Origin: Streptomyces sp. NRRL F-5630
GTDB lineage: Bacteria; Actinomycetota; Actinomycetes; Streptomycetales; Streptomycetaceae
Assembly: GCF_000719475.1 (NCBI RefSeq)
Contig: NZ_JOGO01000043.1
Span: forward strand, 1 to 54,274
Reading direction: 5' to 3'
Length of the DNA: 54,274 nucleotides
Shown here piece after piece: positions 1-8,275 of the stretch (within the stretch, counting starts at the first letter, position 1; each line of letters begins with the position of its first letter). Under the pieces are notes generated by a model. It was not told the DNA's origin and made no database searches. It saw only the letters and a list, made by a program, of their open reading frames with translations. A program made the translations under genes and the position numbers.

Positions 1-19
1 GGGCGGGAGGGGTGGCGCG

Positions 20-50
20 GGGGAGCGGGAGACGGGCCCCGGGGCTCCCC
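20..50 (-). terminator. possible hairpin terminator after murQ
   Basis: A 7-bp inverted repeat (GGGGAGC at 20-26, GCTCCCC at 44-50) lies 25 bases beyond the murQ stop. The stem is short, the loop is 17 nt and there is no T tract, so it is a weak candidate. Confidence 0.3.
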
Positions 51-74
51 GCCTCCCCCTCCCGCCCCGTCGGC

Positions 75-1103
75 TCAGCCCCTTGCCGCCTCCTCCAGCG
101 CCGCCCGCAGGTGGCCTCCGTGGGCGTGGAGGAGGCGGGCGGATTCGGGGCCGTCGACATGGCCGAGGAGGACGAGGATCGCGTTCTTCACCTCGCCGCC
201 GGTCGCGGCGAGCGCGGCCTCGATCTCGCTGTCGTCCGCGCCGGTGGCGAGGGCGACGATGTGCCGGGAACGGGCGCGGAGCTTCTCGTTGGAGGCGCGG
301 AGGTCGACCATCAGGTTTCCGTAGGTCTTGCCGAGCCGGATCATGCTGATCGTCGAGAGCATGTTGAGGACGAGCTTCTGCGCCGTGCCCGCCTTGAGGC
401 GGGTCGATCCGGTGATGAGCTCCGGGCCGACGACGACCTCGATGCCGTGCTCCGCCTCGGCGGCGAGGGGGCTGTCGGCGTTGCACGAGAGGCCGATGGT
501 CAGCGCGCCGCGGACGGTGCGCGCGTGGCGTACGGCGCCGACCGCGTACGGGGTGCGGCCCGAGGCGGAGATGCCGACGACGACGTCGTCCGGGCCGAGG
601 CCGAGGGCGTCGAGGTCGGCGGCGGCCTGCTCGGTGTCGTCCTCTGCGCCCTCGACGGCGGTGATGATCGCGGAGGGGCCGCCGGCGATGAGGCCGACGA
701 CCTCGCCGGGGGCGGTGTTGAAGGTCGGCGGGCACTCGCTCGCGTCGAGGACGCCGAGCCGCCCCGCGGTCCCGGCGCCCACGTAGACGAGACGGCCCCC
801 TCGCGCCATGCGGGCGGAGGCGGCGTCGATCGCTGCGGCGATACGGGGGAGTGCGCGGGCGACGGCGGCGGGGACGGTCGCGTCCTCCCCGTTCATCGTC
901 CGCGCGATCTCCTCGGTCGTCATCCGGTCGATCTCGGCCAGTTCCGGGCGGAACTGCTCAGTCGTGAGGTGGGCGAGTTCCGCCCGGAGCTCTTCGTACG
1001 GGGCGGCTCCGGGGGCGGGCGCGCGGCCCCCGGAAGGGATCGGGTTCCGGCCGTGCGGGGCATCGGGATGCGCGGCCCGGTCGGTGGGCCCGGTGGTCGT
1101 CAT
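75..1103 (-). CDS. murQ: N-acetylmuramic acid 6-phosphate etherase MurQ
   Basis: Cytoplasmic lyase that removes the lactyl ether from MurNAc-6-phosphate to give GlcNAc-6-phosphate, the step that feeds peptidoglycan sugars into amino-sugar metabolism. The 342-residue product has the SIS-fold signature VYVGAGTAGRLGVLDASEC around residues 107-124. Glu123 (in SECPPTF) and Glu154 (in EGAED) are spaced like the two catalytic glutamates of E. coli MurQ. The later segment KAGTAQKLVLNMLST is typical of the family. The first 35 residues are a Pro/Gly/Ala-rich extension absent from most MurQ proteins. The ATG is preceded by GGAGAG about 8 nt away. It lies 218 bp downstream of the RpiR-family regulator on the same strand, so joint regulation is likely. 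Confidence 0.96.
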   Translation of the reverse strand: MTTTGPTDRAAHPDAPHGRNPIPSGGRAPAPGAAPYEELRAELAHLTTEQFRPELAEIDRMTTEEIARTMNGEDATVPAAVARALPRIAAAIDAASARMARGGRLVYVGAGTAGRLGVLDASECPPTFNTAPGEVVGLIAGGPSAIITAVEGAEDDTEQAAADLDALGLGPDDVVVGISASGRTPYAVGAVRHARTVRGALTIGLSCNADSPLAAEAEHGIEVVVGPELITGSTRLKAGTAQKLVLNMLSTISMIRLGKTYGNLMVDLRASNEKLRARSRHIVALATGADDSEIEAALAATGGEVKNAILVLLGHVDGPESARLLHAHGGHLRAALEEAARG

Positions 1104-1321
1104 GTGCGGCTCTCCGCTGTGCTGAGGGACAGGTGGTGCGGGCGGTGAAGGCGGTGCTGTCCGGCCCGGCTGGCCGGAGGTCTGGGGGCTTCCGTACGGA
1201 GGACGGCTCGGGGCTGTACGGGGCGGGGCGGCCGTCGCGCGAGGCCGGGACGGCGGCGTGACAGCGTTGTCGCCGGGTGGGCGGACGACGGGACGGGCGG
1301 GGGAACCGGTAGGGCCTCGGC

Positions 1322-2398
1322 TCAGCCCTGGTCGCCGAGGCCGTGCCGGGGCCGGTGACGGTGCGCCAGGGCCTCGTAGGAGGCGGCGAGGGCGGGGGCG
1401 GCGTGGTCGTAGGTGCGCTGGGCGACGCCGACGAAGAGACAGTCCACCACGAGGTGCTGGCTGGCCCGGGACGACATGGCCGCCGGGCGCAGTTCGCTCT
1501 CGCGGGCCGCGACGGTGGTGAGGACGTGGTCGGCGTACTGCGCGGCGGAGCCGTCCGGGCGGCCGGTGATGGCGATGGTGGTGGCACCGCGTTCGAAGGC
1601 GGCGCGCAGCGGCTCGACGACATCGCTCGTGGAACCCGAGTGCGTGATGGCGACGGCGACGTCCCTGCCGCGCAGTTGCACCGCGTTGGTGATGGCGAGG
1701 TGCGGGTCCGCGTGGGCCTGCGCGAAGAGGCCGATGCGCAGCAGCTTCTGCCCGAGGTCCTGCGCGACGAGGTGCGAGGCGCCGACCCCGTAGATGTCGA
1801 TGCGGCGGGCCTGCGCGAGCGCGGTGACGGCGGCGCCGAGGGCGGCCGTGTCGAGGTTCGCCGCCGTGTCGGCGAGGGTCTGCCGTTCGTCATGGGCGAG
1901 CTTCGTGACGACGTCGGCTATGGGGTCGTCGAGCGCGATGTCGGCGGTGACGGAGGGCGCGGCGCCCGATTCCTGGTGCGCAGCGAGGCCCGCGAGGGCG
2001 AGCCGCAGATCGCGGTAGCCCGGATAGCCGAGGAGGCGCGCGGTGCGGACGACGGTGGCCTCGCTCGTACCCGTGCGCGTGGCGAGCCCGGTCACGGTGA
2101 GCGCCGAGCAGCCGGCCGGGTCGGCGGCGACCGCCTCGGCGACGCGCTGCATGGAGCGTGTCATGGAGGGGGCGAGGGTGCGCACCTTCGCGGCGAGCGC
2201 GGCCGGAGCGGGGGGTGCGGGCGAGGATGCGCCCGGGTGGGGGCGGGCGGGGGCCGGGGTGGCACGGCCCGGGGCGCGGTGCGCGGCGGCCGGGGCGGGG
2301 GTGGAGGCGGCGGCCGGGCGCGTGGCGCGGCCGGGCCCGGTGGCGGGGCGGCCCAGCGCGGGGGCGCCGTTGGCAAAATCCTTCACGTCCTTGGTCAC
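1322..2398 (-). CDS. RpiR/MurR-family transcriptional regulator
   Basis: 358 residues: a Pro/Ala-rich N-terminal tail to about residue 65, an RpiR-type helix-turn-helix (TSEATVVRTARLLGYPGYRD near 111-130), and a SIS sugar-phosphate-binding domain from about residue 190 (IDIYGVGASHLVAQDLGQKL, then ITHSGSTSDVVEPL). SIS-domain regulators of this family sense phosphosugars; with murQ directly downstream, MurNAc-6-P or GlcNAc-6-P is the natural candidate ligand, though this is inferred. The GTG start is supported by a TAAATT -10 box exactly 6 nt upstream, which predicts a leaderless mRNA. A perfect palindrome covers that -10 box and suggests autorepression. The long disordered N-terminus makes a later internal start conceivable, but the promoter geometry favours this GTG. 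Confidence 0.9.
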   Translation of the reverse strand: MTKDVKDFANGAPALGRPATGPGRATRPAAASTPAPAAAHRAPGRATPAPARPHPGASSPAPPAPAALAAKVRTLAPSMTRSMQRVAEAVAADPAGCSALTVTGLATRTGTSEATVVRTARLLGYPGYRDLRLALAGLAAHQESGAAPSVTADIALDDPIADVVTKLAHDERQTLADTAANLDTAALGAAVTALAQARRIDIYGVGASHLVAQDLGQKLLRIGLFAQAHADPHLAITNAVQLRGRDVAVAITHSGSTSDVVEPLRAAFERGATTIAITGRPDGSAAQYADHVLTTVAARESELRPAAMSSRASQHLVVDCLFVGVAQRTYDHAAPALAASYEALAHRHRPRHGLGDQG

Positions 2399-2400
2399 GG

Positions 2401-2434
2401 CTGAAATTTACTTTCAGCAAGGGGTGGGGGTCAA
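2401..2434 (-). promoter_or_regulatory. murR-murQ promoter with overlapping palindromic operator
   Basis: Reading the minus strand: TTGACC (2429-2434), 18-nt spacer, TAAATT (2405-2410), 6 nt, then the GTG start at 2398. The perfect palindrome CTGAAATTTACTTTCAG occupies 2401-2417 (arms CTGAAA/TTTCAG, 5-nt centre) and buries the -10 box. A TGAAA/TTTCA dyad is compatible with RpiR-family operators. Autoregulation is inferred. Confidence 0.8.
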
Positions 2435-2533
2435 GGACGAGGGACCGACGCGTGGGCCGGACAGCGGGCGCGGGCGGCCGGGGCGCGGCGTCTCAGGGTT
2501 CTTCCAGGGGGCCGTTCGAAGGGGCCCGCGGGG

Positions 2534-2633
2534 CGTCTCGGGGGTCGCCGACGGGTCGCTTCCGGGGGCGCCTCGGGGTGCGCGCGCAGGGCCACCGCCG
2601 GACGTCCCGGGGGTCGCCCACGGGCGTTTCCGG
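2534..2633. repeat. pair of imperfect direct repeats
   Basis: Two copies of an approximately 31-bp sequence (2534-2565 and 2603-2633), sharing the core GGGGGTCGCC, lie 70 bp apart in the gap before the next gene. Confidence 0.6.
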
Positions 2634-2662
2634 TCCCGGCGCCCCTGCCGCACAATGGGCCC

Positions 2663-3073
2663 ATGACCCCTTCCGACTCCTCCGGCACGTCCGGGGCGGC
2701 CCCCGAGCCCGGCCCCCTGGAGCAGACGCTGCACGCCGCGCGCGCCCGGGTGCTCGCGGACCTCGGGGCGAGCGAGGTGAGCGACGCGCGCGTGGTCTCG
2801 CTCGTCGAGGAGGCGGTGACGCAGCGCCGCTGGTGGGTGGAGCAGTGGCCGGACGGTGCCGAGTTCGTCGCCGGACTCGTCGCGCAGGACGTCCAGGACG
2901 GCCTCCTGGAGCAGCACGGGCGCTGGCCGCTGTGCCCCGTGTGCACCGACGAGGAGCCGCACGCCCTCGTCGTCGAACCGGAACTCGGCCCCGATCCGCA
3001 CTGGGTCTGCTCCGAGGCGGGTGTCCTCGTCGCGCCCGTCGGGGCGCTCGACTCCGTACCGGGCGTCCGGTGA
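2663..3073 (+). CDS. conserved hypothetical protein with CPxC motif
   Basis: 136 residues, not recognised as a named family. It is acidic and Trp-rich in the middle (RRWWVEQWPDGAEFV, residues 55-69). A CPVC pair near residue 91 is followed by a third Cys near 116 (WVCSEAG), which resembles a small zinc-ribbon-like knuckle with one ligand missing. No signal peptide or membrane segment. CACAAT sits 6 nt before the ATG, so the mRNA may be leaderless. The stop codon overlaps the start of the DUF4031 gene by 4 bases (GTGA), so the two are translationally coupled and probably act together. Confidence 0.8.
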   Translation: MTPSDSSGTSGAAPEPGPLEQTLHAARARVLADLGASEVSDARVVSLVEEAVTQRRWWVEQWPDGAEFVAGLVAQDVQDGLLEQHGRWPLCPVCTDEEPHALVVEPELGPDPHWVCSEAGVLVAPVGALDSVPGVR

Positions 3074-3360
3074 CCGTCTACATCGACCCGCCGAACTGGC
3101 CGGGGCACGGCCGCATGTGGTCGCACCTCGTCAGCGACGACTCCTACGAGGAACTGCACCGCTTCGCGCGGGAGCTGGGCGTGCCCCGCCGCGCCTTCGA
3201 CCGCGACCACTACGACCTCCCGGCGCAGCGGTACGCGGACGCCCTCGCGGCGGGAGCCACCGGGATCGGCAGCAAGGAGCTCGTGGCCCGCCTCACCGCG
3301 GCGGGCCTGCGCCGCCGCAAGACACGAGGTGACCGCGGGGAGGCGGGGCGGGCTCCGTAG
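3070..3360 (+). CDS. DUF4031 domain-containing protein
   Basis: 96-residue cytoplasmic protein that begins directly with the family signature (VTVYIDPPNWPGHGRMWSHL), followed by DxSYEELHRFAxELGVPRRAFDRDHYDLP. This matches the small actinobacterial DUF4031 family, whose function is unknown. The GTG start overlaps the TGA of the upstream gene by 4 bases, the classic coupling arrangement, and no separate ribosome site is needed. A longer upstream frame exists but is an artefact of high GC. The Lys/Arg-rich C-terminus (GLRRRKTRGDRGEAG) looks disordered. Confidence 0.88.
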   Translation: MTVYIDPPNWPGHGRMWSHLVSDDSYEELHRFARELGVPRRAFDRDHYDLPAQRYADALAAGATGIGSKELVARLTAAGLRRRKTRGDRGEAGRAP

Positions 3361-3485
3361 ACGGGCGGACGGCAGGCGCGGGGGCGCGGGGGCGTCCGAC
3401 TGCCACGCCGGGGGCCGCGTGCTCCCCGGCCGAACCGCCCCCCGGCTCCTCCGTCGAGCCACCGCCGGGCGGTCCGGCGCGGTGG

Positions 3486-4220
3486 TCATCCGCCCAGCAG
3501 TGCCAGTTCCGTCGCCAGGTTCTCGCGTGCCCGCTGCTCCCAGTGGCGGGTCCCGTACGGGGTGCGGAAGAGGCGGGGCAGGGCGAGGAGGTGGCGCAGG
3601 ACCTCGGCGCGGCCGTGGCGGAACCGCTCCTCGGGGAGGAAGCCGTACTCCTCGCGGACGGCGGCGGCGTACGCCGCGTACTCCTCCGGCGGCCCCGCGA
3701 GCACCGCGAGGTCGGCGTCGCACAGCAGCTCGCCGTCCCCGTCGCCCTCCGCCGTCTCGTGGTCGGTGGTGAGCCGGACGAGGCGGGCGACCTCCGCGAC
3801 GGGCCCCGAGGCGAGTCCCGCCTCGCGCAGGGCGCGTTCGGCGAGCGTCGCGCTGCGCTCCTCGTTCTCGGAGCGGTCGGGCCGGTAGACCGCGTCGTGG
3901 AACCAGGCCGCGAGCCGCACCGTGTCCGGGTCGCGCACCGTTTCGGCCCACGCGCGCTCCGCCGCCGTGCCGTGCGCGGCGGCGCGCGCGGTCTCGGCGG
4001 TGAGCGTGTCGAGGTGGCGCAGCACGGCCCGCAGGTGGTCGAGCGTGTGGTACTTGCGCTGGGGCTCCGCCCAGCGGGAGAGGAGCGCGTCGGCGTACGG
4101 CTCCGGGGCGGGCCCGGGGGCCCCGCCCCGCACGCGCAGCAGTGTCACGGCGAAGGCGGCGCGCAGCTCCTCGTACGCCGCCGCGCGCCCGGATTCCGCG
4201 AGGTCCCGCTCACCGTCCAT
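3486..4220 (-). CDS. HD-superfamily metal-dependent phosphohydrolase
   Basis: 244 residues with the layout of the COG4339-type predicted HD phosphohydrolases: YHTLDHLRAVLRHLD (first metal His), AAWFHDAVYRPDRSENEERS (the HD pair), DHE near the middle and CDADLAVLAG (distal Asp). The reaction is probably phosphomonoester or phosphodiester hydrolysis of a small nucleotide; the substrate is unknown. The ATG at 4220 is chosen because GGGGGAG lies about 10 nt upstream. An in-frame ATG at 4229 has the same GGGGGAG almost touching it, and the frame stays open much further 5-prime without homology. It is convergent with the DUF4031 gene, 125 bp away. Confidence 0.88.
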   Translation of the reverse strand: MDGERDLAESGRAAAYEELRAAFAVTLLRVRGGAPGPAPEPYADALLSRWAEPQRKYHTLDHLRAVLRHLDTLTAETARAAAHGTAAERAWAETVRDPDTVRLAAWFHDAVYRPDRSENEERSATLAERALREAGLASGPVAEVARLVRLTTDHETAEGDGDGELLCDADLAVLAGPPEEYAAYAAAVREEYGFLPEERFRHGRAEVLRHLLALPRLFRTPYGTRHWEQRARENLATELALLGG

Positions 4221-4408
4221 GCCGCCCATTCTCCCCCGCGCCCTCCTGGCCCCGCCCCTCGCGGTACGGGGACGGCCGCCACCCGGGAGAACCGGCGCCC
4301 CCGGCGCGGCCCTCTGCGCGATGCCCGCGCGCCCCGGTCCGCCGCCCGTACGCCCCCGGACGGTGCTGCCCGGGGCCCCGGGTGCCGCGTAGGCTGCCCT
4401 CCAGCGCG

Positions 4409-4424
4409 ATTGGACTAGACCGCT
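4409..4424. promoter_or_regulatory. dre-like DasR/GntR operator upstream of cutC
   Basis: ATTGGACTAGACCGCT matches 12 of 16 positions of the DasR-responsive element ACTGGTCTAGACCAGT, including the central CTAG and the whole GACC half. It lies 165 bp before the cutC start. DasR represses GlcNAc and chitin genes in Streptomyces. Binding here is inferred. Confidence 0.55.
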
Positions 4425-4588
4425 TCTCCTCCCGGCGGGACGCCCGGGGGTCTCGCGACGGGGCGAGGTTCCGGAGGAGTGGCCGTGCCTGCCCTGACGC
4501 GCGCGACGGCGGGTCCGCGACGCGGCGGGCCCCGGCAGACGGGGCCCCTGAAGGGTGCCCGGACACGGGACGGACGGGAAGAGGGGCC

Positions 4589-5296
4589 ATGACCATGCCC
4601 GAAGGCACAGCCGCACTCCTGGAGGTGATCGCCCTCGACGCGGCGGACGCCAGAGCCGCGCGGGACGGCGGGGCCGACCGCCTGGAACTCGTCAGCGACA
4701 TGGCGGCCGACGGGCTCACGCCCACCGTCGAGACCTTCCGCGAGATCCGCGCCGCCGTCGCCCTCCCGCTGCGCGTGATGCTGCGCCTGAGCGACGGCTT
4801 CGCGGCGGGCGGGACGAGCGGGGTGGCCGCGCTCGTGGACCGCGCGACGCGCTTGCGCGCGGCGGGCGCGCGGGAGTTCGTGCTCGGCTTCCTCGACCCC
4901 GAGGGCGACCCCGACCTGGACACGCTGAAGCGTCTCGCCGACGCCCTCGACGGCTGCGCCTGGACCTTCCACCGCGCCGTGGACCGCAGTCGCGACCGCG
5001 AGGCGCTGCGCGCGGAACTCGACGGACTGCCGGGCCTCGACACCTACCTCACGGCCGGTGCGGCGGGCGGCGTCGACGAGGGGCTGACCGTGCTGTGCGA
5101 GGAAGCGGCGCGCGAGGGCAGCCCCGGCTACACGCAGCGCCTCCTCGTGGGCGGCGGCCTGCGCCTCGACCACCTCCCCGCCTTGCGCGCCGCCGGTATC
5201 TCCGCCTTCCACATCGGCAGCGCGGCCCGCCCCGCGGGCTGGGACGGGCCGGTCGACGCGGCGGCCGTGGCACGCTGGCGCGAGGCGCTCGGCTGA
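4589..5296 (+). CDS. cutC: CutC-family protein
   Basis: 235-residue TIM-barrel protein of the CutC family, historically called copper homeostasis protein, though a direct copper role is disputed. Family signatures: LLEVIALDAADARAARDGGADRLELVSDM at residues 10-38, then TFHRAVDRSRD, LTAGAA and the closing AFHIGSAAR. The ATG at 4589 has GAAGAGG 4 nt upstream; a second ATG two codons later is possible. A DasR-like operator lies 165 bp upstream, and murQ is 3.5 kb away. A role in amino-sugar metabolism rather than copper handling is therefore plausible here, but this is inference. A strong hairpin follows the stop. Confidence 0.92.
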   Translation: MTMPEGTAALLEVIALDAADARAARDGGADRLELVSDMAADGLTPTVETFREIRAAVALPLRVMLRLSDGFAAGGTSGVAALVDRATRLRAAGAREFVLGFLDPEGDPDLDTLKRLADALDGCAWTFHRAVDRSRDREALRAELDGLPGLDTYLTAGAAGGVDEGLTVLCEEAAREGSPGYTQRLLVGGGLRLDHLPALRAAGISAFHIGSAARPAGWDGPVDAAAVARWREALG

Positions 5297-5326
5297 GGGA
5301 GCGCGCGCCCGCGCGGGGCGAGGGCC

Positions 5327-5364
5327 GCGCACGGCGACCGCTCCTGTCGCGGTCGCCCGTGCGC
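5327..5364. terminator. bidirectional hairpin between cutC and the HelD-like gene
   Basis: Arms at 5327-5340 and 5350-5364 pair over 14 bp with one bulged base (GCGCACGGCGACCG against CGGTCGCCCGTGCGC) around a 9-nt loop. It sits between convergent genes, so it can serve both. Confidence 0.7.
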
Positions 5365-5373
5365 GTCCGCCCG

Positions 5374-7518
5374 CTACACCGTGGTCAGGGCCTGCGGCAG
5401 TTCCTCCGCGTGGACGACGGCGAGTCCCGAGACCGCGCGGGTGAGCGCCACGTACAGGCGGCGCAGCCCGGTCGGCTCGTCGGCCTCGCCCGCGACGACG
5501 GCGGCCGGTTCGTCGAGCACGACGTAGTCGTACTCCAGGCCCTTGGCGAGCGAGGCCGGGACGAGCGTGAGGCGGGATTCGCGCGTGGTCTCGGTGCCGG
5601 GCGCGAGATGCGCGAGCCCGGCGTCGGCCAGCGCCGCCGCGAGCGCAGGGACGCGCGCGTCGGCGGCGATGAGACCGAGGGACCCCTCGTGGGCAAGTGC
5701 CTCGCGGCAGGCGGCGAGGACGGCGGCCTCGCGCGCCTCCTCGTCGACGCGCCGGACGCGGAGCGAACCGGGGGACTCGCGCACCGAGCGCACCTCGGCC
5801 AGGCCGGGCGCGATCGCGGGCAGCAGCTTCGAGGCGTAGGCGATGACCTCGCGCGGCACACGGAAACCGGCCGTCAGTTCCTCGACGTGCGCGTCCTCCT
5901 TGCCGAGGTGGCGCAGCGCCTCGGCCCACGTGCGCGTGGCCCACGGCGTGGTGCCCTGCGCGAGGTCGCCGAGGACCGTCGCGGAGCCCGTGCTGCACCG
6001 GCGGCCCACCGCCCGGTACTGCATCGGGGAGAGGTCCTGCGCCTCGTCGAGCACGACGTGGCCGAGCGAGGGGGTGCGTTCGACGAGGTCGCGGGCCTCG
6101 TCGACGAGAACGGCGTCGGCCGCCGACCACGGCGCGCTCTTCACGGAGCGCGCCGGCTTCGGCCACAGGATCGCGGCCTGTTCCCCTGCGTCGAGCAGCC
6201 CCTCGGCGTGCTCCGCGAGGAACGCGGGGTCGCTCAGCAACCGCAGGACGAGCTTCGCGGGATCGACCTTCGGCCACACGGCGTTGACCGCCGCCTTCAC
6301 GGCGGCGTTGCGCGCGACGGTCGCCTGCACCCGGTCGTCGGGCGCCTCCCCGGCCCGCTCCATCTGGACGAGGACGGCGTGCGCGAGCCGCTGCGGCAGC
6401 GCCTCGCGGGCCGCCCCGTACCGCATGTCGCGGTCGAGCAGCTCGCGTACCAGCTCCTCCACCTCGTACGCCGCGAGGCGCCAGCGCCGCGAGCCGCGCA
6501 CCACGACCACGCCCTCGGTGGGCATCGTCACGTGCGCGCGCAGCGCCCGCCGCAGCACCGCGGCCATACGCGCGTCGCCCTTGACGGTCGCGGCCCGCGC
6601 GTCGTCCTCGCCGCGCACCTCCACGCCCGGCACGGCGACGAGGTCGGCGACGGTCGCCTGACGCACCTCCATCTCACCGAGCGCCGGCAGCACCTGCTCG
6701 ATGTAGTGCAGGAAGGACCGGTTCGGGCCGATCACGAGCGTTCCGGTGCGGGCGAGCCGGTCGCGGTGGGCGTAGAGGAGGTAGGCGACACGGTGCAGGC
6801 CGACCGCGGTCTTCCCGGTGCCCGGGCCGCCCTGCACGCAGACGGTGCCGCTGAGGTCCCCGCGGACGATGCCGTCCTGCTCGGGCTGGATCGTCGCGAC
6901 GATGTCGCGCATCGGACCGACGCGCGGGCGCTCGATCTCGCGTTGCAGGAGCTTGCTCGTCCCCGGGTCGCTCTCCTCGGCGCCGGGCCCGGAGAGCACC
7001 TCGTCCTCGTACGCGGTCAGCTCACCGCCCGTGTAGCCGAAGCGCCGCCGCCGCCCGACGTCCATCGGCCGCTGCCGCGACGCCTGGTAGTACGCGGTCG
7101 AGACGGGCGCGCGCCAGTCGATGACGAGCGGATCGCCGTCCGCGTCGTGCACGTGCCGCCGCCCGATGTAGAAGCGCTCCCCCTCCGCGCCCTCGGCGTC
7201 CTCGAGCCCCGGAGGGCGGGTGAAGTCGAGCCGCCCGAAGAAGAGCGGCGTGTCGGCGAGATCCGCGAGCGCTTTGACGCGCTCCTCGATCTGCGCCTGG
7301 AGCACGGCGGCGTTGACCCAGTTCGCGGTGACGTCGCGGATGTCGAGGTTCTCCGTCTCCTCGCGCATCACGCGCAGCGCGGTACGGGAGAGGGAGAGGT
7401 GGGCGCGCTCGCGGGCGAGGGGGTCGGTGCCGGTATCGGGCGGGGCACCGGCGGGCTCGCCGCCGGGCGGGGGATCGGCGGGCGCGGTGGACGGGGACGA
7501 CGCGGACGGGTGACTCAC
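5374..7518 (-). CDS. HelD/HelR-family UvrD-like RNA polymerase-associated ATPase
   Basis: 714-residue superfamily-1 ATPase. Walker A is GGPGTGKTAV (about 230-239), Walker B VVLDEAQDLS is in the C-terminal half, and the motif VI region is GLRRLYVALTRAV near the end. The N-terminal helical arm (residues 35-90) and the insert between the ATPase halves match HelD proteins, which pry RNA polymerase from nucleic acid and recycle it. The Streptomyces member HelR displaces rifampicin from polymerase. The GTG start has a perfect AGGAGG 7 nt upstream; the frame continues 5-prime but without homology. I see no rifampicin-associated element in the upstream gap, so HelR-type inducible resistance is not shown by the sequence. 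Confidence 0.88.
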   Translation of the reverse strand: MSHPSASSPSTAPADPPPGGEPAGAPPDTGTDPLARERAHLSLSRTALRVMREETENLDIRDVTANWVNAAVLQAQIEERVKALADLADTPLFFGRLDFTRPPGLEDAEGAEGERFYIGRRHVHDADGDPLVIDWRAPVSTAYYQASRQRPMDVGRRRRFGYTGGELTAYEDEVLSGPGAEESDPGTSKLLQREIERPRVGPMRDIVATIQPEQDGIVRGDLSGTVCVQGGPGTGKTAVGLHRVAYLLYAHRDRLARTGTLVIGPNRSFLHYIEQVLPALGEMEVRQATVADLVAVPGVEVRGEDDARAATVKGDARMAAVLRRALRAHVTMPTEGVVVVRGSRRWRLAAYEVEELVRELLDRDMRYGAAREALPQRLAHAVLVQMERAGEAPDDRVQATVARNAAVKAAVNAVWPKVDPAKLVLRLLSDPAFLAEHAEGLLDAGEQAAILWPKPARSVKSAPWSAADAVLVDEARDLVERTPSLGHVVLDEAQDLSPMQYRAVGRRCSTGSATVLGDLAQGTTPWATRTWAEALRHLGKEDAHVEELTAGFRVPREVIAYASKLLPAIAPGLAEVRSVRESPGSLRVRRVDEEAREAAVLAACREALAHEGSLGLIAADARVPALAAALADAGLAHLAPGTETTRESRLTLVPASLAKGLEYDYVVLDEPAAVVAGEADEPTGLRRLYVALTRAVSGLAVVHAEELPQALTTV

Positions 7519-7827
7519 GGTACGGCCTCCTGCCGGAAGGGCGCGCGCGGCCGGGCACCACCCCGCGGGCACGCGTGCGCGGGCACGAGTGCGCGCGCGA
7601 GGCGGAAGGCGGTGGCGCCGCGCGAATGGCGAACGAATGAGACGAACGGCCCGGCCGCCGGGAACCGGCCGGGGGCCGGGGCGGTCGCGGTCGCCGAGGT
7701 GCCGCCGGTTTCCGTCCGGCAGGCAGCGCTCCACGGAAGGGAGGCGGGCAGACGCGCGATTGTAGGGGAGAGGGAGGGGAGAGCCCAAATGGGGTCAGGG
7801 GGCGGAGGAAGGAGGGCGGGGAGTCCG
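7519..7827. other. intergenic, GC-rich, no gene seen
   Basis: Upstream flank of the HelD-like gene. It holds a GC-rich inverted repeat near 7648-7682 and a purine-rich tract around 7760-7820. No credible open frame or clear promoter. Confidence 0.6.
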
Positions 7828-8060
7828 GCGGCCTCCTGTCGGGCGGCCTCCTGTCCGGAAGCCTCCTGTCGGGCGGTCTCTTGGCCGAGGGGGATCTCCT
7901 GTCCTGCGGCCGAGGGACATCTGCTGCCTTCGGCCGAGGGTGATCTCCCGTCCTGCGGCCGAGGGTGATCTGCCGCCTTCAAGGCGAGGCGATCTGCCGC
8001 CTTCGGCCGAAGGACATCTGCCGCCCCGTGGCCGAGGGTGATCTCCCGCCGTTTCGGCGT
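7828..8060. repeat. degenerate ~24-bp tandem repeat array
   Basis: About ten to eleven units built on ATCTGCCGCCTTCGGCCGA with spacing 15-25 bp. The left third keeps only a shortened CCTCCTGTCGGGC form; later copies carry the full GGCCGAGGG spacer. Divergence between copies and mixed unit length argue against a protein-coding repeat. Confidence 0.8.
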
Positions 8061-8224
8061 ATCCCGGGAACTCCCTTGCCCACCCCCTTCGTTGTGGCCC
8101 GTCGGGGGCCCTCCCATCCCCTAGGGATTCCGTTCGACCCGCCTCCGGGTCGTCTCCGGGTCCCTCTCAGGGATCGCCTCCGGGGTGCGCTCCCCCTGGG
8201 GGCGGAGGCGGCGAACGGGAGATG

Positions 8225-8240
8225 TCAACCCGTGGGTTGA
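8225..8240. promoter_or_regulatory. 7-bp inverted repeat upstream of small gene
   Basis: TCAACCC-GT-GGGTTGA is a perfect 7-bp dyad centred about 43 bp before the start of the small gene at 8276, at a position suited to an operator. Confidence 0.5.
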
Positions 8241-8275
8241 TCCGCTCGGGGTGGTGGAGCGGGCACGCTGGAGGC

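Noticed and set aside
7519..7827. Search for a rifampicin-associated element before the HelD/HelR-like gene
   Set aside because: Only a GC-rich inverted repeat is seen; nothing that I could equate with the known element, so no HelR-type induction is claimed.
4555..7968. A 1137-codon plus-strand frame across cutC and the HelD-like gene
   Set aside because: It overlaps cutC out of frame and runs antisense to a clear superfamily-1 ATPase; composition is low-complexity.
7828..8060. CRISPR array
   Set aside because: Units are adjacent and degenerate without unique spacers of constant length, and no cas gene is present.
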